A stretch of DNA of 64,000 bases from JBBQFI01 sp038237805 (GCA_038237805.1 JBBRYI010000007.1:62001-126000); one strand, 5' to 3'; positions 1-9,032 are shown, counted from the first letter of the stretch. The notes: generated by a model from the letters alone, not told the origin. A program made the numbers and translations.

Positions 1-709
1 TTGCTACGCATGAAGCAGCGGAAAGCGCGAGCAGTGGAATTTTTTCAAGGACCAACTTTCGCAACGTCCGAAAACCGCCAATTCGTTGCAGCGGCCAGTA
101 ATCAAGCAACAAGAGTAACAGCGGTAGAGTTACCAACATCGGCTTGGACATGAGGCCGCAGGCAAATAAGACCGCAACTGTCGCATAGCGAGCGAGAGAC
201 TGTTTGCGGACGTAGCGCAAGTACACTGCGAGCGTCAGCATAAAAAACACTCCACTTAACACGTCTTTGCGTTCGGCGATCCACGCAACCGATTCGACAC
301 GCAGGGGATGAATCGCGAACACGGCCGCCACAAAAGCGCTGCTCCAAAGCGCGCCGGTCATTTCTTCGAGAACGAGAAATAACAAAATCACTGCGACGCT
401 GTGCAGCAGGACATTGTTGAAATGGTGGCCGCCGGCTTTGAGCCCGAAAAGCTGGCAATCCAACATGTGCGATATCGTCGTGAGCGGATGCCAGTTCCGC
501 GCGTGACTGTGTGTGAATGCCCACGCGATTCCCGAAAGCGTGATGCCGCTCGTTATGACCGGTTTTCCATAGACGTACTTGTCGTCGTCGTAATTAACGA
601 AGTCGTGTTGAAGCGTCGCACCAAAAACCAGCCATGTGATCGTAGCGAGATATATGCAAACGACAACTCTCTCTCCGAGATTTCGCTTTGTTGTCCTGTT
701 CTCATTCAT
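1..709 (-). CDS. GT-C/TPR membrane protein, N-terminal part (cut by window edge)
   Basis: The reading frame opens at the ATG at 709 (MNENRTTKR...) and runs off the left edge without a stop. It is a close copy of the N-terminal half of the gene just upstream (748-2649): both share NYDDD near the first membrane segment, TISHMLDCQLFGLK, and HPLRVESVAWIAERKDVLSG. That pattern fits multi-pass GT-C-fold glycosyltransferase-like proteins that usually carry C-terminal TPRs. The 38-base gap and same strand point to a tandem duplication and probable co-transcription. The C-terminal half, and so the presence of TPRs, cannot be seen. Sugar donor and acceptor are unknown. Confidence 0.8.
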   Translation of the reverse strand, partial: MNENRTTKRNLGERVVVCIYLATITWLVFGATLQHDFVNYDDDKYVYGKPVITSGITLSGIAWAFTHSHARNWHPLTTISHMLDCQLFGLKAGGHHFNNVLLHSVAVILLFLVLEEMTGALWSSAFVAAVFAIHPLRVESVAWIAERKDVLSGVFFMLTLAVYLRYVRKQSLARYATVAVLFACGLMSKPMLVTLPLLLLLLDYWPLQRIGGFRTLRKLVLEKIPLLALSAASCVA

Positions 710-747
710 CCGAAATTCAGCGAGACATTATTGCGACAGTTCGCAGT

Positions 748-2649
748 TCAAGGTCGCGATTCGTTAGGTGTGTCCCGTGGCGGCAGCTTTACCCGGTAAA
801 GATCAATATCAAAACGGAGATCATTTGCCAAAGCTGCGTCGCCTTGCGCGATACTGAGTTTTAATGCTCGCTCTGCCGCATCAATGGCTTTGTTGAACTC
901 ACCAAATTCTGCGTAGGCGGCGGCTAACGTGCGGACGAATACAGGATTCTTTCTTCCAGAGAACTGGTCGGCTTGTTCGGCCAATAGAATCGCGCGAGAA
1001 CCATTTCGAAATCGCGCATCATGAGAGGTCGCGAAAATCTGCGCGAGGTTATTTAGAGCCGGCGCTGATGCGGGAGCAGTTTGCAACGCTTGTTCATAAT
1101 GAACGATTGCTTGTTCCACGAATCCTTTTTGCAGAAGAGCGTTGCCGAGGTTGGTGTGTGCATCGGCGTAGGCCGGTCGCAACTTCAGCGCCGCTTCACA
1201 CTCCGCGATAGCTTCGTCGATCTGGCCCTTTCGTAGAAGAACGCTACCAAGATTGCTGTGGGTACGAGCGAGGCCCAGGTAGTGACGAGCCTGTCCCGAA
1301 TTTGATCGGATGGTTAGCGCTTGCCGATAGTGCGAAATCGCCTCATCCAGTTGACCACGCCGCTGAAGAAGAACGGCGAGGTTATTATGCGCGACGTGGT
1401 TATTGGCGGTCACCGCGAGCGCATTACGCCAGAGGGTTTCACTATCGCGCCAGTTCGGCATTTGCGACTGGGCGCTGCGGGTCAGTGCGACGAGCACGAT
1501 CCCTGCGCCAAGGGCGAGGAGCGAGCGACGATAACGCAAGGAACCTAACAAATCGCTAATGCCCCACGTTAGCAGCAAGTACAATCCTATTTGCGGCAAG
1601 TAGGTGTAGCGGTCAGCGTGTCCTTGCATTCCGATTTGCAACACTCCGATTACCGGCAGGAGCATTCCCAGATACCAGAGCCAACCGACGATGAAATAAG
1701 GTCGGGTGCGGCGAAGAACGAAAGCCACGCCGGTGATTGTGGCCAGGAGCGCTGCTGCGAGGATAATCGCCGAGACTGGCAAACGGTTTTCAGGATGAGG
1801 ATAAAAAGCCGCAAGGTGAGCGGGCCAGAACATCTGCGCGATGTAAACCAGGTAGGTGACGACAGCGTTTGTCATCCGCCATGTCAAAGGGAATGGCTCC
1901 ATTTCACCAGTAGGCCCGCCCTGCGCAAGAATCGTCGCCACAGAAGAGGCAGCGGAGAGCGCGAGCAGCGGAATTTTTTCCAGCGCCAGCTTTCGCAGCG
2001 TCTGAAGATCAACCATTCGTTGCAGCGGCCAATAATCGAGCAGGAGTAAAACAAGCGGCACGGTGACAAGCATTGGTTTCGTCAAGAGACCGCATGCGAA
2101 CGCGGTTGTTAGCAGCACAAAACGACTCAGCGTTTGTTTGCGCACGTAGCGCAAATAAGCGGCGAGCGTCAGCATGAAGAACACGCCGCTCAACACATCT
2201 TTGCGCTCTGCGATCCAGGCGACTGATTCCACGCGCAAAGGATGAATCGCGAACACGGCCGCAACGAAAGCACTCCGCCAAAGTGCGCCGGTCATCTGAT
2301 GGAGAACAAGAAACAGCAGGATTACCGCTGCGGTATGCAGCAAAACATTGCTGAAGTGATGTCCGCCCGGCTTCAACCCGAAAAGTTGGCAGTCCAACAT
2401 GTGGGAGATCGTTGTGAGCGGATGCCAGTTGCCAGCGTGAACGTGCGTGAATGCCCAGGCCACCCCGCGAAGCGTCACGCCGCTGGTTACAATAGGGTTG
2501 GCGTAGACGTAGATGTCGTCGTCGTAATTGAGGAAGTCATGCCAAAGAGTTTGCCCGAAAACGATCCACGTGATCGCTCCTAAAAAAATACAGATGGCGA
2601 CAGTGAGTGTGGAGTTTTGGTCTCGCGAACTCCAAAGGGCCTTATCCAT
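748..2649 (-). CDS. Membrane GT-C-like protein with C-terminal TPR repeats (TMTC/PMT-like)
   Basis: A 633-residue protein. Residues about 15-400 hold roughly ten hydrophobic segments. The first extracytoplasmic loop has the acidic cluster NYDDD (D43-D45), typical of GT-C glycosyltransferases that use lipid-linked sugars. A conserved block HPLRVESVAWIAERKD follows. Residues about 415-610 are TPRs (for example the NLAVLLQRRGQLDEAISHY and NLGNALLQKGFVEQAIVHY units). The architecture matches TMTC-type O-mannosyltransferase-like proteins common in Verrucomicrobiota and Planctomycetota. Transfer of a sugar at the outer face of the inner membrane is inferred from the family. It is followed 38 bases downstream by a truncated tandem paralogue. 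Confidence 0.8.
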   Translation of the reverse strand: MDKALWSSRDQNSTLTVAICIFLGAITWIVFGQTLWHDFLNYDDDIYVYANPIVTSGVTLRGVAWAFTHVHAGNWHPLTTISHMLDCQLFGLKPGGHHFSNVLLHTAAVILLFLVLHQMTGALWRSAFVAAVFAIHPLRVESVAWIAERKDVLSGVFFMLTLAAYLRYVRKQTLSRFVLLTTAFACGLLTKPMLVTVPLVLLLLDYWPLQRMVDLQTLRKLALEKIPLLALSAASSVATILAQGGPTGEMEPFPLTWRMTNAVVTYLVYIAQMFWPAHLAAFYPHPENRLPVSAIILAAALLATITGVAFVLRRTRPYFIVGWLWYLGMLLPVIGVLQIGMQGHADRYTYLPQIGLYLLLTWGISDLLGSLRYRRSLLALGAGIVLVALTRSAQSQMPNWRDSETLWRNALAVTANNHVAHNNLAVLLQRRGQLDEAISHYRQALTIRSNSGQARHYLGLARTHSNLGSVLLRKGQIDEAIAECEAALKLRPAYADAHTNLGNALLQKGFVEQAIVHYEQALQTAPASAPALNNLAQIFATSHDARFRNGSRAILLAEQADQFSGRKNPVFVRTLAAAYAEFGEFNKAIDAAERALKLSIAQGDAALANDLRFDIDLYRVKLPPRDTPNESRP

Positions 2650-2714
2650 ACAGTATTAGCAGCCCTCGCAATCTAGTTGCTGGTTTTCCATAAAAAGCGG
2701 AGAATAGCCGACTC

Positions 2715-5276
2715 GTGAAAAGGCTTTTTCCATTTCAATTTACCTCCCTTGCGTTCGCTGGTTTGATTTTGGCGTCGTCCGCAGTTGCGCGCGATGGAAC
2801 AAGGAAGGTTTCTGATTCAATGGTTCAAGTGGTTGGGGAACCTTGGGTTGGGGCGGGAGGTGTGCAAAGAAAAACTGCCGACATCATGGCGGATCCTGCG
2901 ACCCAAAAGCCTGCGGCCGTAACTTTGCGCAAGAGAGCTCAAATACCCGATCGGAAAAACCGGCCGCAGGATGCCAACTCATTGGCCGTCGCGACATGGC
3001 CGCGGACAAAGTCAATTTTAGCTGCGCGTGAGATTTCCCCTGTTCTCTCCGCACCTCAAACCGTCAGTACGAATTTCGACGCGGCGACGGGCAATCCGAC
3101 GACTGGCCCTTTCCCGCCTGACACGATGGGCGCGGTCGGCCCCGCGCAATTTTTTCTTTTCATCAACGGCCGCCTGAAAACCTTTAACAAGGCGACCGGC
3201 GCGGCAGACGGCGCGATCGACGCCAATCCAGACGCGTTTTTCAATACTGTCATGACTCCGGCAGTCGCGGCCAACTCGACCAGCAACCCGCAAATCCGTT
3301 ACGATCGCCTAACGAGTCGCTGGATCTTAACGATAATCGATACGCCCGGCACTTCAGCCGCGACTCTGGGTGATACGCCGAATCGCATTCTCATCGCAGT
3401 TTCCGATGCAGCCAGTGCAGGGGTTATTACTGGAAGCACAGTTTGGAGTTTCTTTTTCGTGCAACAAAATACCGTTGGCGGTGGAGACAGTGGCGAGTTC
3501 CTAGATAACCCATCACTGGGAGTCGATAATAACGCGCTTTATATTGGCGGGGACATGTCCGTCGCCGCGAGTGGATCATTTGTCACCACATCAGCTTTCG
3601 TTATTCGAAAAAGCTCGATCCTCGGTGGCGGTCCAATCGTTGTGACTGCGTTTCGCGGGCTCATCACTGGCGGAGACGGCCCCGAGAGTCCGCGCGGTGT
3701 CGATAACTACAACGCTGCCGCTAACGAGGGATATTTTATTGGTTCAAGCGTGGCCGCCTTCGGCCGCATGATCATGCGACGTGTGGGTACTCCCGGAACA
3801 ACGCCGACGATCTCTGCGAATATTGCGATCGCGGTCGCGACGACTTCTTTTCCGACCTCGGTACCGCATCTCGGAAACACCGGCCTAACTGATGGGCAGC
3901 TCGATTCGCTCGATGATCGTCTCTTCGCTGCGCATTTACGCAATGGCAGATTATGGACAGCGCATAACATTGCCGTGGATACTGCGGGGGTTGCGAGTGC
4001 AAGTGGTTCCGCACGCCGCAACGCCGTCCGCTGGTACGAACTCATTGTCCCTGTGGGTGCGGGAACTCCAACCGTCAATCAGTCCGGTACGATTTTCGAT
4101 TCCGCGGCAAGCAATCCAAAATTTTACTGGATTCCTTCCGTAATGATTTCAGGTCAAGGCCACGCCGCTTTTGGTTTCAGTGTTGCCGGAAACAACGACC
4201 GCATTAATGCGGGCACGAACGGCCGTCTTGCGGGCGATGGTCTGGGAACGCAGGGCGCTGTTTCGCTCTACACGAGTTCGAGCACCGCCTACAATCCGCC
4301 CGGAGATGCCGGCGGACCCTTGGGGCGGCGCTGGGGGGACTATTCATTCACGAGTCTCGACCCCAGCGATGATATGACGATGTGGACGATTCAAGAATAT
4401 TGCGACGGCGTAAACACATGGGGTACGCAAGTGGCAAAACTTTTGGCGCCACCGCCGGCAACTCCTGCGAGCGCGAGTCCGCCGAGTGTTGCCAGTGGCC
4501 AATCCTCCGTTGCAGTGACGGTGACGGGTACGTCCGTTGCAGGTTCCGGATTCTTTGATCCCGGCGCGGGATTTGCAAATCGCATCGGGGCGAGTGTTAG
4601 CGGTGGCGTGACGATTAACTCCCTTACCTACACAGATCCCACTCACGTGACGTTGAATCTCAAAACGATCGGCGCCACCGGCGGCGCGAAAAATGTGACC
4701 GTCACCAACCCCGACGGCCAGTCAGCAACGGGGGCGGGGATTTTGAATATCGCAGCCGGTCCGTTGCAACTTTTGAGCGCGGTTTCGCGCAAGACTCATG
4801 ATGGCGCAGGCACATTCGATATCAATCTGCCGATCAGCGGTCCAGCGTTTGGGGTCGAGTGCCGCAGCTCCGGCGGCAATCACACCCTTGTCTTTACTTT
4901 TTCGAACACTGTCGTGAGCGGCAACGCCAGCGTTACTTCCGGTGTTGGCAACGCTGCCACTCCTACATTCTCGGGTAATACGATGACAGTAAATCTCAGC
5001 GACGTTGATGACGTGCAGGTCATCACTGTTACGTTGAGTAGTGTGACCGACAGTTTTGCTCAAGTGCTTCCGAGCACTGCGGTGAGCATCAACATGCTCG
5101 TCGGTGATACCAGCGGAAATAAAATGGTGAATGGTACCGACATTTCACAAACGAAAGTGCAATCGGGATCCCTGACTACCGCGGCGAACTTTCGCGAAGA
5201 CGTAAACGCCAGTGGCTCTGTCAATGGCACTGACATTTCGATCGTAAAGGTGCGATCCGGGTCAGGCTTGCCGTAA
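2715..5276 (+). CDS. Large secreted protein with dockerin-like C-terminus
   Basis: An 853-residue protein starting at a GTG. A signal peptide is visible (MKRLFPFQFTSLAFAGLILA, cleavage near SSAVA). The body is rich in G, T, S and N. It looks like a beta-propeller or adhesin-like region, with PFPPDTMGAVGP followed by an IPT/TIG-like or Ig-like segment at about 590-680. The tail carries two 12-residue calcium-loop-like repeats, DTSGNKMVNGTD and DVNASGSVNGTD, each followed by I-x-x-x-K-V-x-S-G: the pattern of type I dockerin repeats. No catalytic motif was recognised. It is divergent from the GT-C gene across about 65 bases. Probably exported or cell-surface; function unknown. Confidence 0.8.
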   Translation: MKRLFPFQFTSLAFAGLILASSAVARDGTRKVSDSMVQVVGEPWVGAGGVQRKTADIMADPATQKPAAVTLRKRAQIPDRKNRPQDANSLAVATWPRTKSILAAREISPVLSAPQTVSTNFDAATGNPTTGPFPPDTMGAVGPAQFFLFINGRLKTFNKATGAADGAIDANPDAFFNTVMTPAVAANSTSNPQIRYDRLTSRWILTIIDTPGTSAATLGDTPNRILIAVSDAASAGVITGSTVWSFFFVQQNTVGGGDSGEFLDNPSLGVDNNALYIGGDMSVAASGSFVTTSAFVIRKSSILGGGPIVVTAFRGLITGGDGPESPRGVDNYNAAANEGYFIGSSVAAFGRMIMRRVGTPGTTPTISANIAIAVATTSFPTSVPHLGNTGLTDGQLDSLDDRLFAAHLRNGRLWTAHNIAVDTAGVASASGSARRNAVRWYELIVPVGAGTPTVNQSGTIFDSAASNPKFYWIPSVMISGQGHAAFGFSVAGNNDRINAGTNGRLAGDGLGTQGAVSLYTSSSTAYNPPGDAGGPLGRRWGDYSFTSLDPSDDMTMWTIQEYCDGVNTWGTQVAKLLAPPPATPASASPPSVASGQSSVAVTVTGTSVAGSGFFDPGAGFANRIGASVSGGVTINSLTYTDPTHVTLNLKTIGATGGAKNVTVTNPDGQSATGAGILNIAAGPLQLLSAVSRKTHDGAGTFDINLPISGPAFGVECRSSGGNHTLVFTFSNTVVSGNASVTSGVGNAATPTFSGNTMTVNLSDVDDVQVITVTLSSVTDSFAQVLPSTAVSINMLVGDTSGNKMVNGTDISQTKVQSGSLTTAANFREDVNASGSVNGTDISIVKVRSGSGLP

Positions 5277-5296
5277 AGCTCAGCGAAGTTCGAGCG

Positions 5297-5986
5297 CTAC
5301 GAGTTGCGCAGATCGTGCCGCTCCAGAATCTGAATTTCCTGTCGCATTTTCGCCACGCTCGAATGCGGCAGCACGCCATGAAAACTCACCCCGGGATAGA
5401 CAACACAATCACGACCCAAGACCGAGCCGGGATTGATAACGGCGTTGCATCCAACTTCAGTGCGGTCGCCAACGATCGCACCGAATTTCGTTAGACCTGT
5501 CCCGATATTTCCATCAATGGCGCTCACGAAAATTTCTCGATGATCCAGTTTTACATTCGAAAGAATCACGCCGGCTCCCAAATGCGCGCGATGTCCCAGG
5601 ATTGAGTCGCCCACGTAATTGAAGTGAGGCACCTGGGCTTCATCGAAAAGAATGCAATTCTTGAACTCGCAGGAGTTCCCCATCACTACGCCATCGCCGG
5701 CGATCACGTTTTCGCGCACGTAACAGCCACTGCGCACGTGACAATTCTCACCGATCCATGCCGGACCTTTTAGAATTGCGCCCTGCTCGACAATTGTGCC
5801 GCGGCCGACAAAAACAGAATTGCTGATAAACGGTTTTCCCATCAATTCGCCCAGCACCACCGGCTTCAATCGAAACTGCAGATAGCTCGCGATCTGTCGC
5901 AGCGCGTCCCAGACATACTTCTGGTTTTCAAATAACTTGGCGTGACTCGTATGCTCGAGGCTGAGATATTCTTCCGGTGCAAACAT
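5297..5986 (-). CDS. Left-handed beta-helix (hexapeptide) nucleotidyl/acyltransferase-like protein
   Basis: A 229-residue protein with hexapeptide-repeat character through most of its length: repeated I/V/L-G-x-x-x-x units such as VGRGTIVEQGAILKGPAWIG, IGENCHVRSGCYV and IGTGLTKFGAIVGDRTEVG. This is the left-handed parallel beta-helix seen in the C-terminal half of GlmU-type sugar-phosphate nucleotidyltransferases and in acyltransferases. There is no N-terminal Rossmann nucleotidyltransferase domain, only about 55 residues of leader (MFAPEEYLSLEHTSHAKLFE). It lies 11 bases after cysS on the same strand. The substrate cannot be told from the sequence; an acyl- or acetyltransferase acting on a sugar is the likeliest guess. 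Confidence 0.75.
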   Translation of the reverse strand: MFAPEEYLSLEHTSHAKLFENQKYVWDALRQIASYLQFRLKPVVLGELMGKPFISNSVFVGRGTIVEQGAILKGPAWIGENCHVRSGCYVRENVIAGDGVVMGNSCEFKNCILFDEAQVPHFNYVGDSILGHRAHLGAGVILSNVKLDHREIFVSAIDGNIGTGLTKFGAIVGDRTEVGCNAVINPGSVLGRDCVVYPGVSFHGVLPHSSVAKMRQEIQILERHDLRNS

Positions 5987-5997
5987 CGCGTCGCGAA

Positions 5998-7401
5998 CTA
6001 AACGCCGCCGCGGCGAGTCACCTTCTGACCGTCTTTCGTATCTCGCGCTTCCCAGCCGCCCGCGCTCAGTTCGTCGCGCAATTCATCACTTTTTCGCCAA
6101 TCTTTTGCAAGTCTGGCCTGTGCTCGCGCCTCCGCTAGTTTTGCGATCTCAGCCGGCAATCCAGCTTCCGTCGGTGAAAGGGCGAGAACATTGTCGATGC
6201 GGTTCCACCAATCGAGCCAACTTCGAGCTTCTGTCGGTGCGAGGTCGCCGGAATCGAGCCGGCGATTTGTCTCCCGAATTGATTCGAATAGAAATCCAAG
6301 CGCCGCGGAAATATTAAGGTCGTCATCCAGCGCTTTTTCAAATTGCTCGTTAGGCGGATTCGTTGATGAGCTCGCCGTTGCGCCCGCCGAGTCGCGCAAG
6401 CGCTCAAGCCAGTCATCGATCCGCGCCAAAGATTGGCGCGCTTCCTCCATGCCTTCCCAGGTAAAGTTGAGCGGCGCGCGATAGTGCACGCGCATCAGCG
6501 CGTATCGAATCTCGCGTCCGCTGTACCCTTTTTCGATCACATCGCGCAGCGTGTAAAAATTGCCTAACGACTTGGACATTTTCTGCCCGTCCACAAGCAG
6601 ATGCGCGCAGTGGAGCCAGTAGCGCACGAATCTTTTCCCAGTGACTCCTTCCGTCTGCGCGATTTCGGCTTCGTGATGCGGAAAAATGTTGTCCACGCCG
6701 CCGCAATGAATGTCGAGTTGCTCACCAAGAAGCTCCGTCGCCATCGCGCTGCACTCGATGTGCCAGCCGGGCCGGCCACGTCCCCACGGACTGTCCCACG
6801 CGACATCACCATCTTCTTCATCCCACGCCTTCCAAAGCGCGAAGTCGCCGATGTGTTCCTTATCGTACTCATCGTTCCGCACGCGTCCGGTCGATTGCAA
6901 CTGCGTCAGATCAAAATGTGCAAGATGTCCGTAGTCAGGAAATTTCTTGATGCGGTAGTAAACGGATTTGTCGTCCGCTTGATACGCCAACTCGCGGGCG
7001 ATCAATTTTTGGATCATTTCGATCATCTTCGCGACGTGTTGCGGCTCGGTCGCGGATGGGAATTCATCCGCACCCTTAATGCGCAATGTTTCGATGTCTT
7101 CGAAGAACGCGCGTTTGAACGGCGCAGTAAATTCCGTCAGCGCAACGCCCGCTTCGCGTGCGCCACGAATCGTTTTATCGTCCACATCAGTGAGATTCAT
7201 CACGCGATGTACCTTGTAGCCGCGCAATTCCAGATGTCGCTGCAGCAAATCCTCGAAGATGTAGGCGCGATAATTTCCGATGTGCGCGTAGCTGTAAACC
7301 GTCGGCCCGCACGTGTACATTTTTACATCGCCACCCTGTTCGTCGAGCGGACGAAATTCCTCTAACTCCCTCGAATACGTATTAAAAAAGCGGAGCGCCA
7401 T
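5998..7401 (-). CDS. cysS: Cysteinyl-tRNA synthetase
   Basis: A class I aminoacyl-tRNA synthetase of 467 residues, the usual length for CysRS. The HIGH signature appears as AHIGN after the zinc-site CGPTVYSY, and the KMSKS loop as KMSKSLGNF. Further zinc ligands lie in HIECSAMA and HHEAE. It attaches cysteine to tRNA-Cys in the cytoplasm. It heads a short minus-strand pair with the beta-helix gene. The dispersed word TCGTTAGGC occurs twice inside it (6347 and 6562), once read as P-N-E and once as the S-L-G of the KMSKSLG loop. The upstream gap holds a 32-base palindrome. Confidence 0.97.
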   Translation of the reverse strand: MALRFFNTYSRELEEFRPLDEQGGDVKMYTCGPTVYSYAHIGNYRAYIFEDLLQRHLELRGYKVHRVMNLTDVDDKTIRGAREAGVALTEFTAPFKRAFFEDIETLRIKGADEFPSATEPQHVAKMIEMIQKLIARELAYQADDKSVYYRIKKFPDYGHLAHFDLTQLQSTGRVRNDEYDKEHIGDFALWKAWDEEDGDVAWDSPWGRGRPGWHIECSAMATELLGEQLDIHCGGVDNIFPHHEAEIAQTEGVTGKRFVRYWLHCAHLLVDGQKMSKSLGNFYTLRDVIEKGYSGREIRYALMRVHYRAPLNFTWEGMEEARQSLARIDDWLERLRDSAGATASSSTNPPNEQFEKALDDDLNISAALGFLFESIRETNRRLDSGDLAPTEARSWLDWWNRIDNVLALSPTEAGLPAEIAKLAEARAQARLAKDWRKSDELRDELSAGGWEARDTKDGQKVTRRGGV

Positions 7402-7413
7402 TTATTCAACTTC

Positions 7414-7445
7414 TGTCATGTCGCTACGCTGCGCTCGGAATGACA
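7414..7445. repeat. 32-base palindrome-ended intergenic repeat
   Basis: The segment begins TGTCAT and ends ATGACA, a perfect 6-base inverted repeat, around the core GTCGCTACGCTGCGCTCGGA. Short palindromic units of this composition are familiar as dispersed intergenic repeats in many environmental bacteria. It lies between ispF and cysS. Only one clear copy was seen here, so its repeat status rests on general knowledge. Confidence 0.45.
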
Positions 7446-7460
7446 AAGAAAAAACGCTCC

Positions 7461-7937
7461 TCACTCTACCTCCACTGTCGCGATCGCCATCGCCGCCATT
7501 CCTTCGCCGCGACCAATCGCGCCCAATCCTTCGTTTGTCGTCGCTTTGATGCTGATATGCGAAACATCCAGTCCCAGCGCTTCCGAAATCTTCGCTTTCA
7601 TCGCTGCAAGATGTGGCGCGATCTTTGGCGCCTCCGCGATCAGCGTCCCGTCCACATTAACGGCGCGCGCCTTTTTTTCCTCCAACAACACTTTCACGCG
7701 CCGCAGAATCTCCATGCTGCTGATCCCGCGAATCTTTTCGTCGCTGTTAGGAAAATGGTGACCGATATCTTTTTCTGCGATTGCGCCGAGTAATGCATCC
7801 GCGATTGCATGCGAAAGCACATCCGCATCCGAATGTCCATCGAGCCCGCGCGAATGCGGGATCTCGACGCCGCCTAAAATCAGTTTGCGGCCTTCCGCCA
7901 ATCGATGCGCGTCGTAACCAATGCCGCAACGAATCAT
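7461..7937 (-). CDS. ispF: 2-C-methyl-D-erythritol 2,4-cyclodiphosphate synthase
   Basis: Fifth step of the MEP isoprenoid pathway: converts CDP-ME 2-phosphate to the cyclic diphosphate with release of CMP. The metal-site motifs are GYDAHRL (Asp and His) and LDGHSDADVL, and the C-terminal family signature is TTNEGLGAIGRGEG. Starting at the ATG at 7937 gives 158 residues, the family's normal size. A GTG at 7946 in the same frame would overlap the stop of the upstream inositol-phosphatase gene by four bases and add three residues. The genes are tightly coupled either way. No fused IspD domain is present. Confidence 0.96.
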   Translation of the reverse strand: MIRCGIGYDAHRLAEGRKLILGGVEIPHSRGLDGHSDADVLSHAIADALLGAIAEKDIGHHFPNSDEKIRGISSMEILRRVKVLLEEKKARAVNVDGTLIAEAPKIAPHLAAMKAKISEALGLDVSHISIKATTNEGLGAIGRGEGMAAMAIATVEVE

Positions 7938-7942
7938 GCGCG

Positions 7943-8689
7943 TCACAATTTCAAATCGATTACGCCGTTGGACGCAACAATGCTGTATTTATCTTTCATG
8001 TCGGTGCGCGGCCGCATTTCGACCGAACCTCCGGCACTCTCAACCAAAATCCATCCGGCGGCGATATCCCAAAGACTGATGCCTTGTTCGATGTAAGCAT
8101 CGAAACGTCCGCACGCCACGTACGCCATATCGAGCGCCGCGCTTCCCATCAGTCGGCATTTGCGCGCTCGATACACCATCGATTGCAAAAGCGGCAGACC
8201 GGATTCGATCGTTGCGCCCGTTTTTGAAAGCCCGACCGACATGACTGCCTCACTTAATTCCGTCCGGTCGCTCACATGAAAAACACGATCGTTTAATTTC
8301 GGTTCGCCGCCTTTCTGCACGGCCCACATCTCATCGCGCATCGGATCGTAAATCACGCCAACGATAATTTCCCCCTTGCAGCGCAATGCAATCGACACGC
8401 AAAAATGTGGAATGCCGTAAAAATAATTTACCGTTCCATCAAGCGGATCGACAACCCATTGAAACTCGCTCGTCTGGTCGCCGACGAGCCCCTCCTCGCC
8501 ATACAGCACGTGTTGCGGGAAATTTTTCAGCAGCAAATCTGTGATGAGATCCTGCGTTTGCACATCGATCTCGAGTTTGATGTCGTGCGCTTCCTTCGCA
8601 TTGACGCGCAGCGGTTGATGAAAATTTGCTCGCAACAAATCCCCGGCGGCACGCGCTGCTTCGATCGCCGCGTCGAGATAGTGCGTCAT
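7943..8689 (-). CDS. Inositol monophosphatase family protein (SuhB/CysQ-like)
   Basis: A 248-residue magnesium-dependent phosphatase. Family motifs are complete: GEEGL (metal-binding Glu), WVVDPLDGTVNY with its two Asp ligands, and WDIAAGWILVESAGG near the C-terminus. The reaction is hydrolysis of inositol-1-phosphate or a related small phosphomonoester. Family members with this sequence pattern act on inositol phosphates, fructose-1,6-bisphosphate or PAP, and these cannot be separated by eye. It is upstream of and overlaps or abuts ispF. Confidence 0.92.
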   Translation of the reverse strand: MTHYLDAAIEAARAAGDLLRANFHQPLRVNAKEAHDIKLEIDVQTQDLITDLLLKNFPQHVLYGEEGLVGDQTSEFQWVVDPLDGTVNYFYGIPHFCVSIALRCKGEIIVGVIYDPMRDEMWAVQKGGEPKLNDRVFHVSDRTELSEAVMSVGLSKTGATIESGLPLLQSMVYRARKCRLMGSAALDMAYVACGRFDAYIEQGISLWDIAAGWILVESAGGSVEMRPRTDMKDKYSIVASNGVIDLKL

Positions 8690-8791
8690 GACAACACGTT
8701 ATTTCGCACAAAGGACATGAAGTGCACAACGGAACAGAATGGTTTCTTAACCTTGTGTCCCTGGTGGACGTTGTGCGAGAACGATCTGAAC

Positions 8792-8824
8792 AAAAAAATC
8801 GAGAGGAGAATTTGCGTCCTCCTC
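8792..8824 (-). terminator. Rho-independent terminator after the small lysine-rich gene
   Basis: Read on the minus strand, GAGGAG (8824-8819) pairs with CTCCTC (8808-8803) across a 10-base loop. A run of seven T follows (8798-8792). It lies about 60 bases downstream of the 21-residue lysine-rich ORF and before the suhB-like gene, so it supports that ORF being the end of a transcript. Confidence 0.6.
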
Positions 8825-8884
8825 CCGGGCTGAAGTTGGGATTGGTGACTCCGAAAATTCGAAGTCGTTACGAAGCGTTAAACG

Positions 8885-8950
8885 TTAATGGCGTTTTTTC
8901 TTCGCCGCCTTTTTCTTGGCGGGCCTTTTTGCTTTTTTCTTTGCTGGCAT
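8885..8950 (-). CDS. 21-residue lysine-rich basic protein (histone-H1-tail-like)
   Basis: A tiny ORF: MPAKKKAKRPAKKKAA followed by KKKRH and a TAA stop. Ten of 21 residues are Lys and two are Arg. On the minus strand the ATG at 8950 is preceded by AAAGGGGGG, a strong Shine-Dalgarno-like sequence about seven bases away. A terminator lies 60 bases downstream. The rest of the 8690-9032 gap has no other coding signal. The Lys/Ala/Pro composition resembles bacterial H1-like or Hc1-tail nucleoid peptides, which bind nucleic acid through charge. DNA or RNA binding is an inference. The ORF could be spurious, but start, ribosome site and terminator agree. Confidence 0.55.
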   Translation of the reverse strand: MPAKKKAKRPAKKKAAKKKRH

Positions 8951-9032
8951 CGACTATCCCCCCTTTCAATCCGCAATCGCGGTGGGTCTGTGAAGAGTTG
9001 TGAATAACTTCACGTACACGGTTCAGTAATCA

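Noticed and set aside
6601..7365. 254-codon plus-strand frame over cysS
   Set aside because: Antisense to a clear cysS; no family motifs, signal peptide or ribosome site.
8722..9003. 93-codon plus-strand frame
   Set aside because: Opposite to the lysine-rich small ORF and its terminator; no family resemblance.
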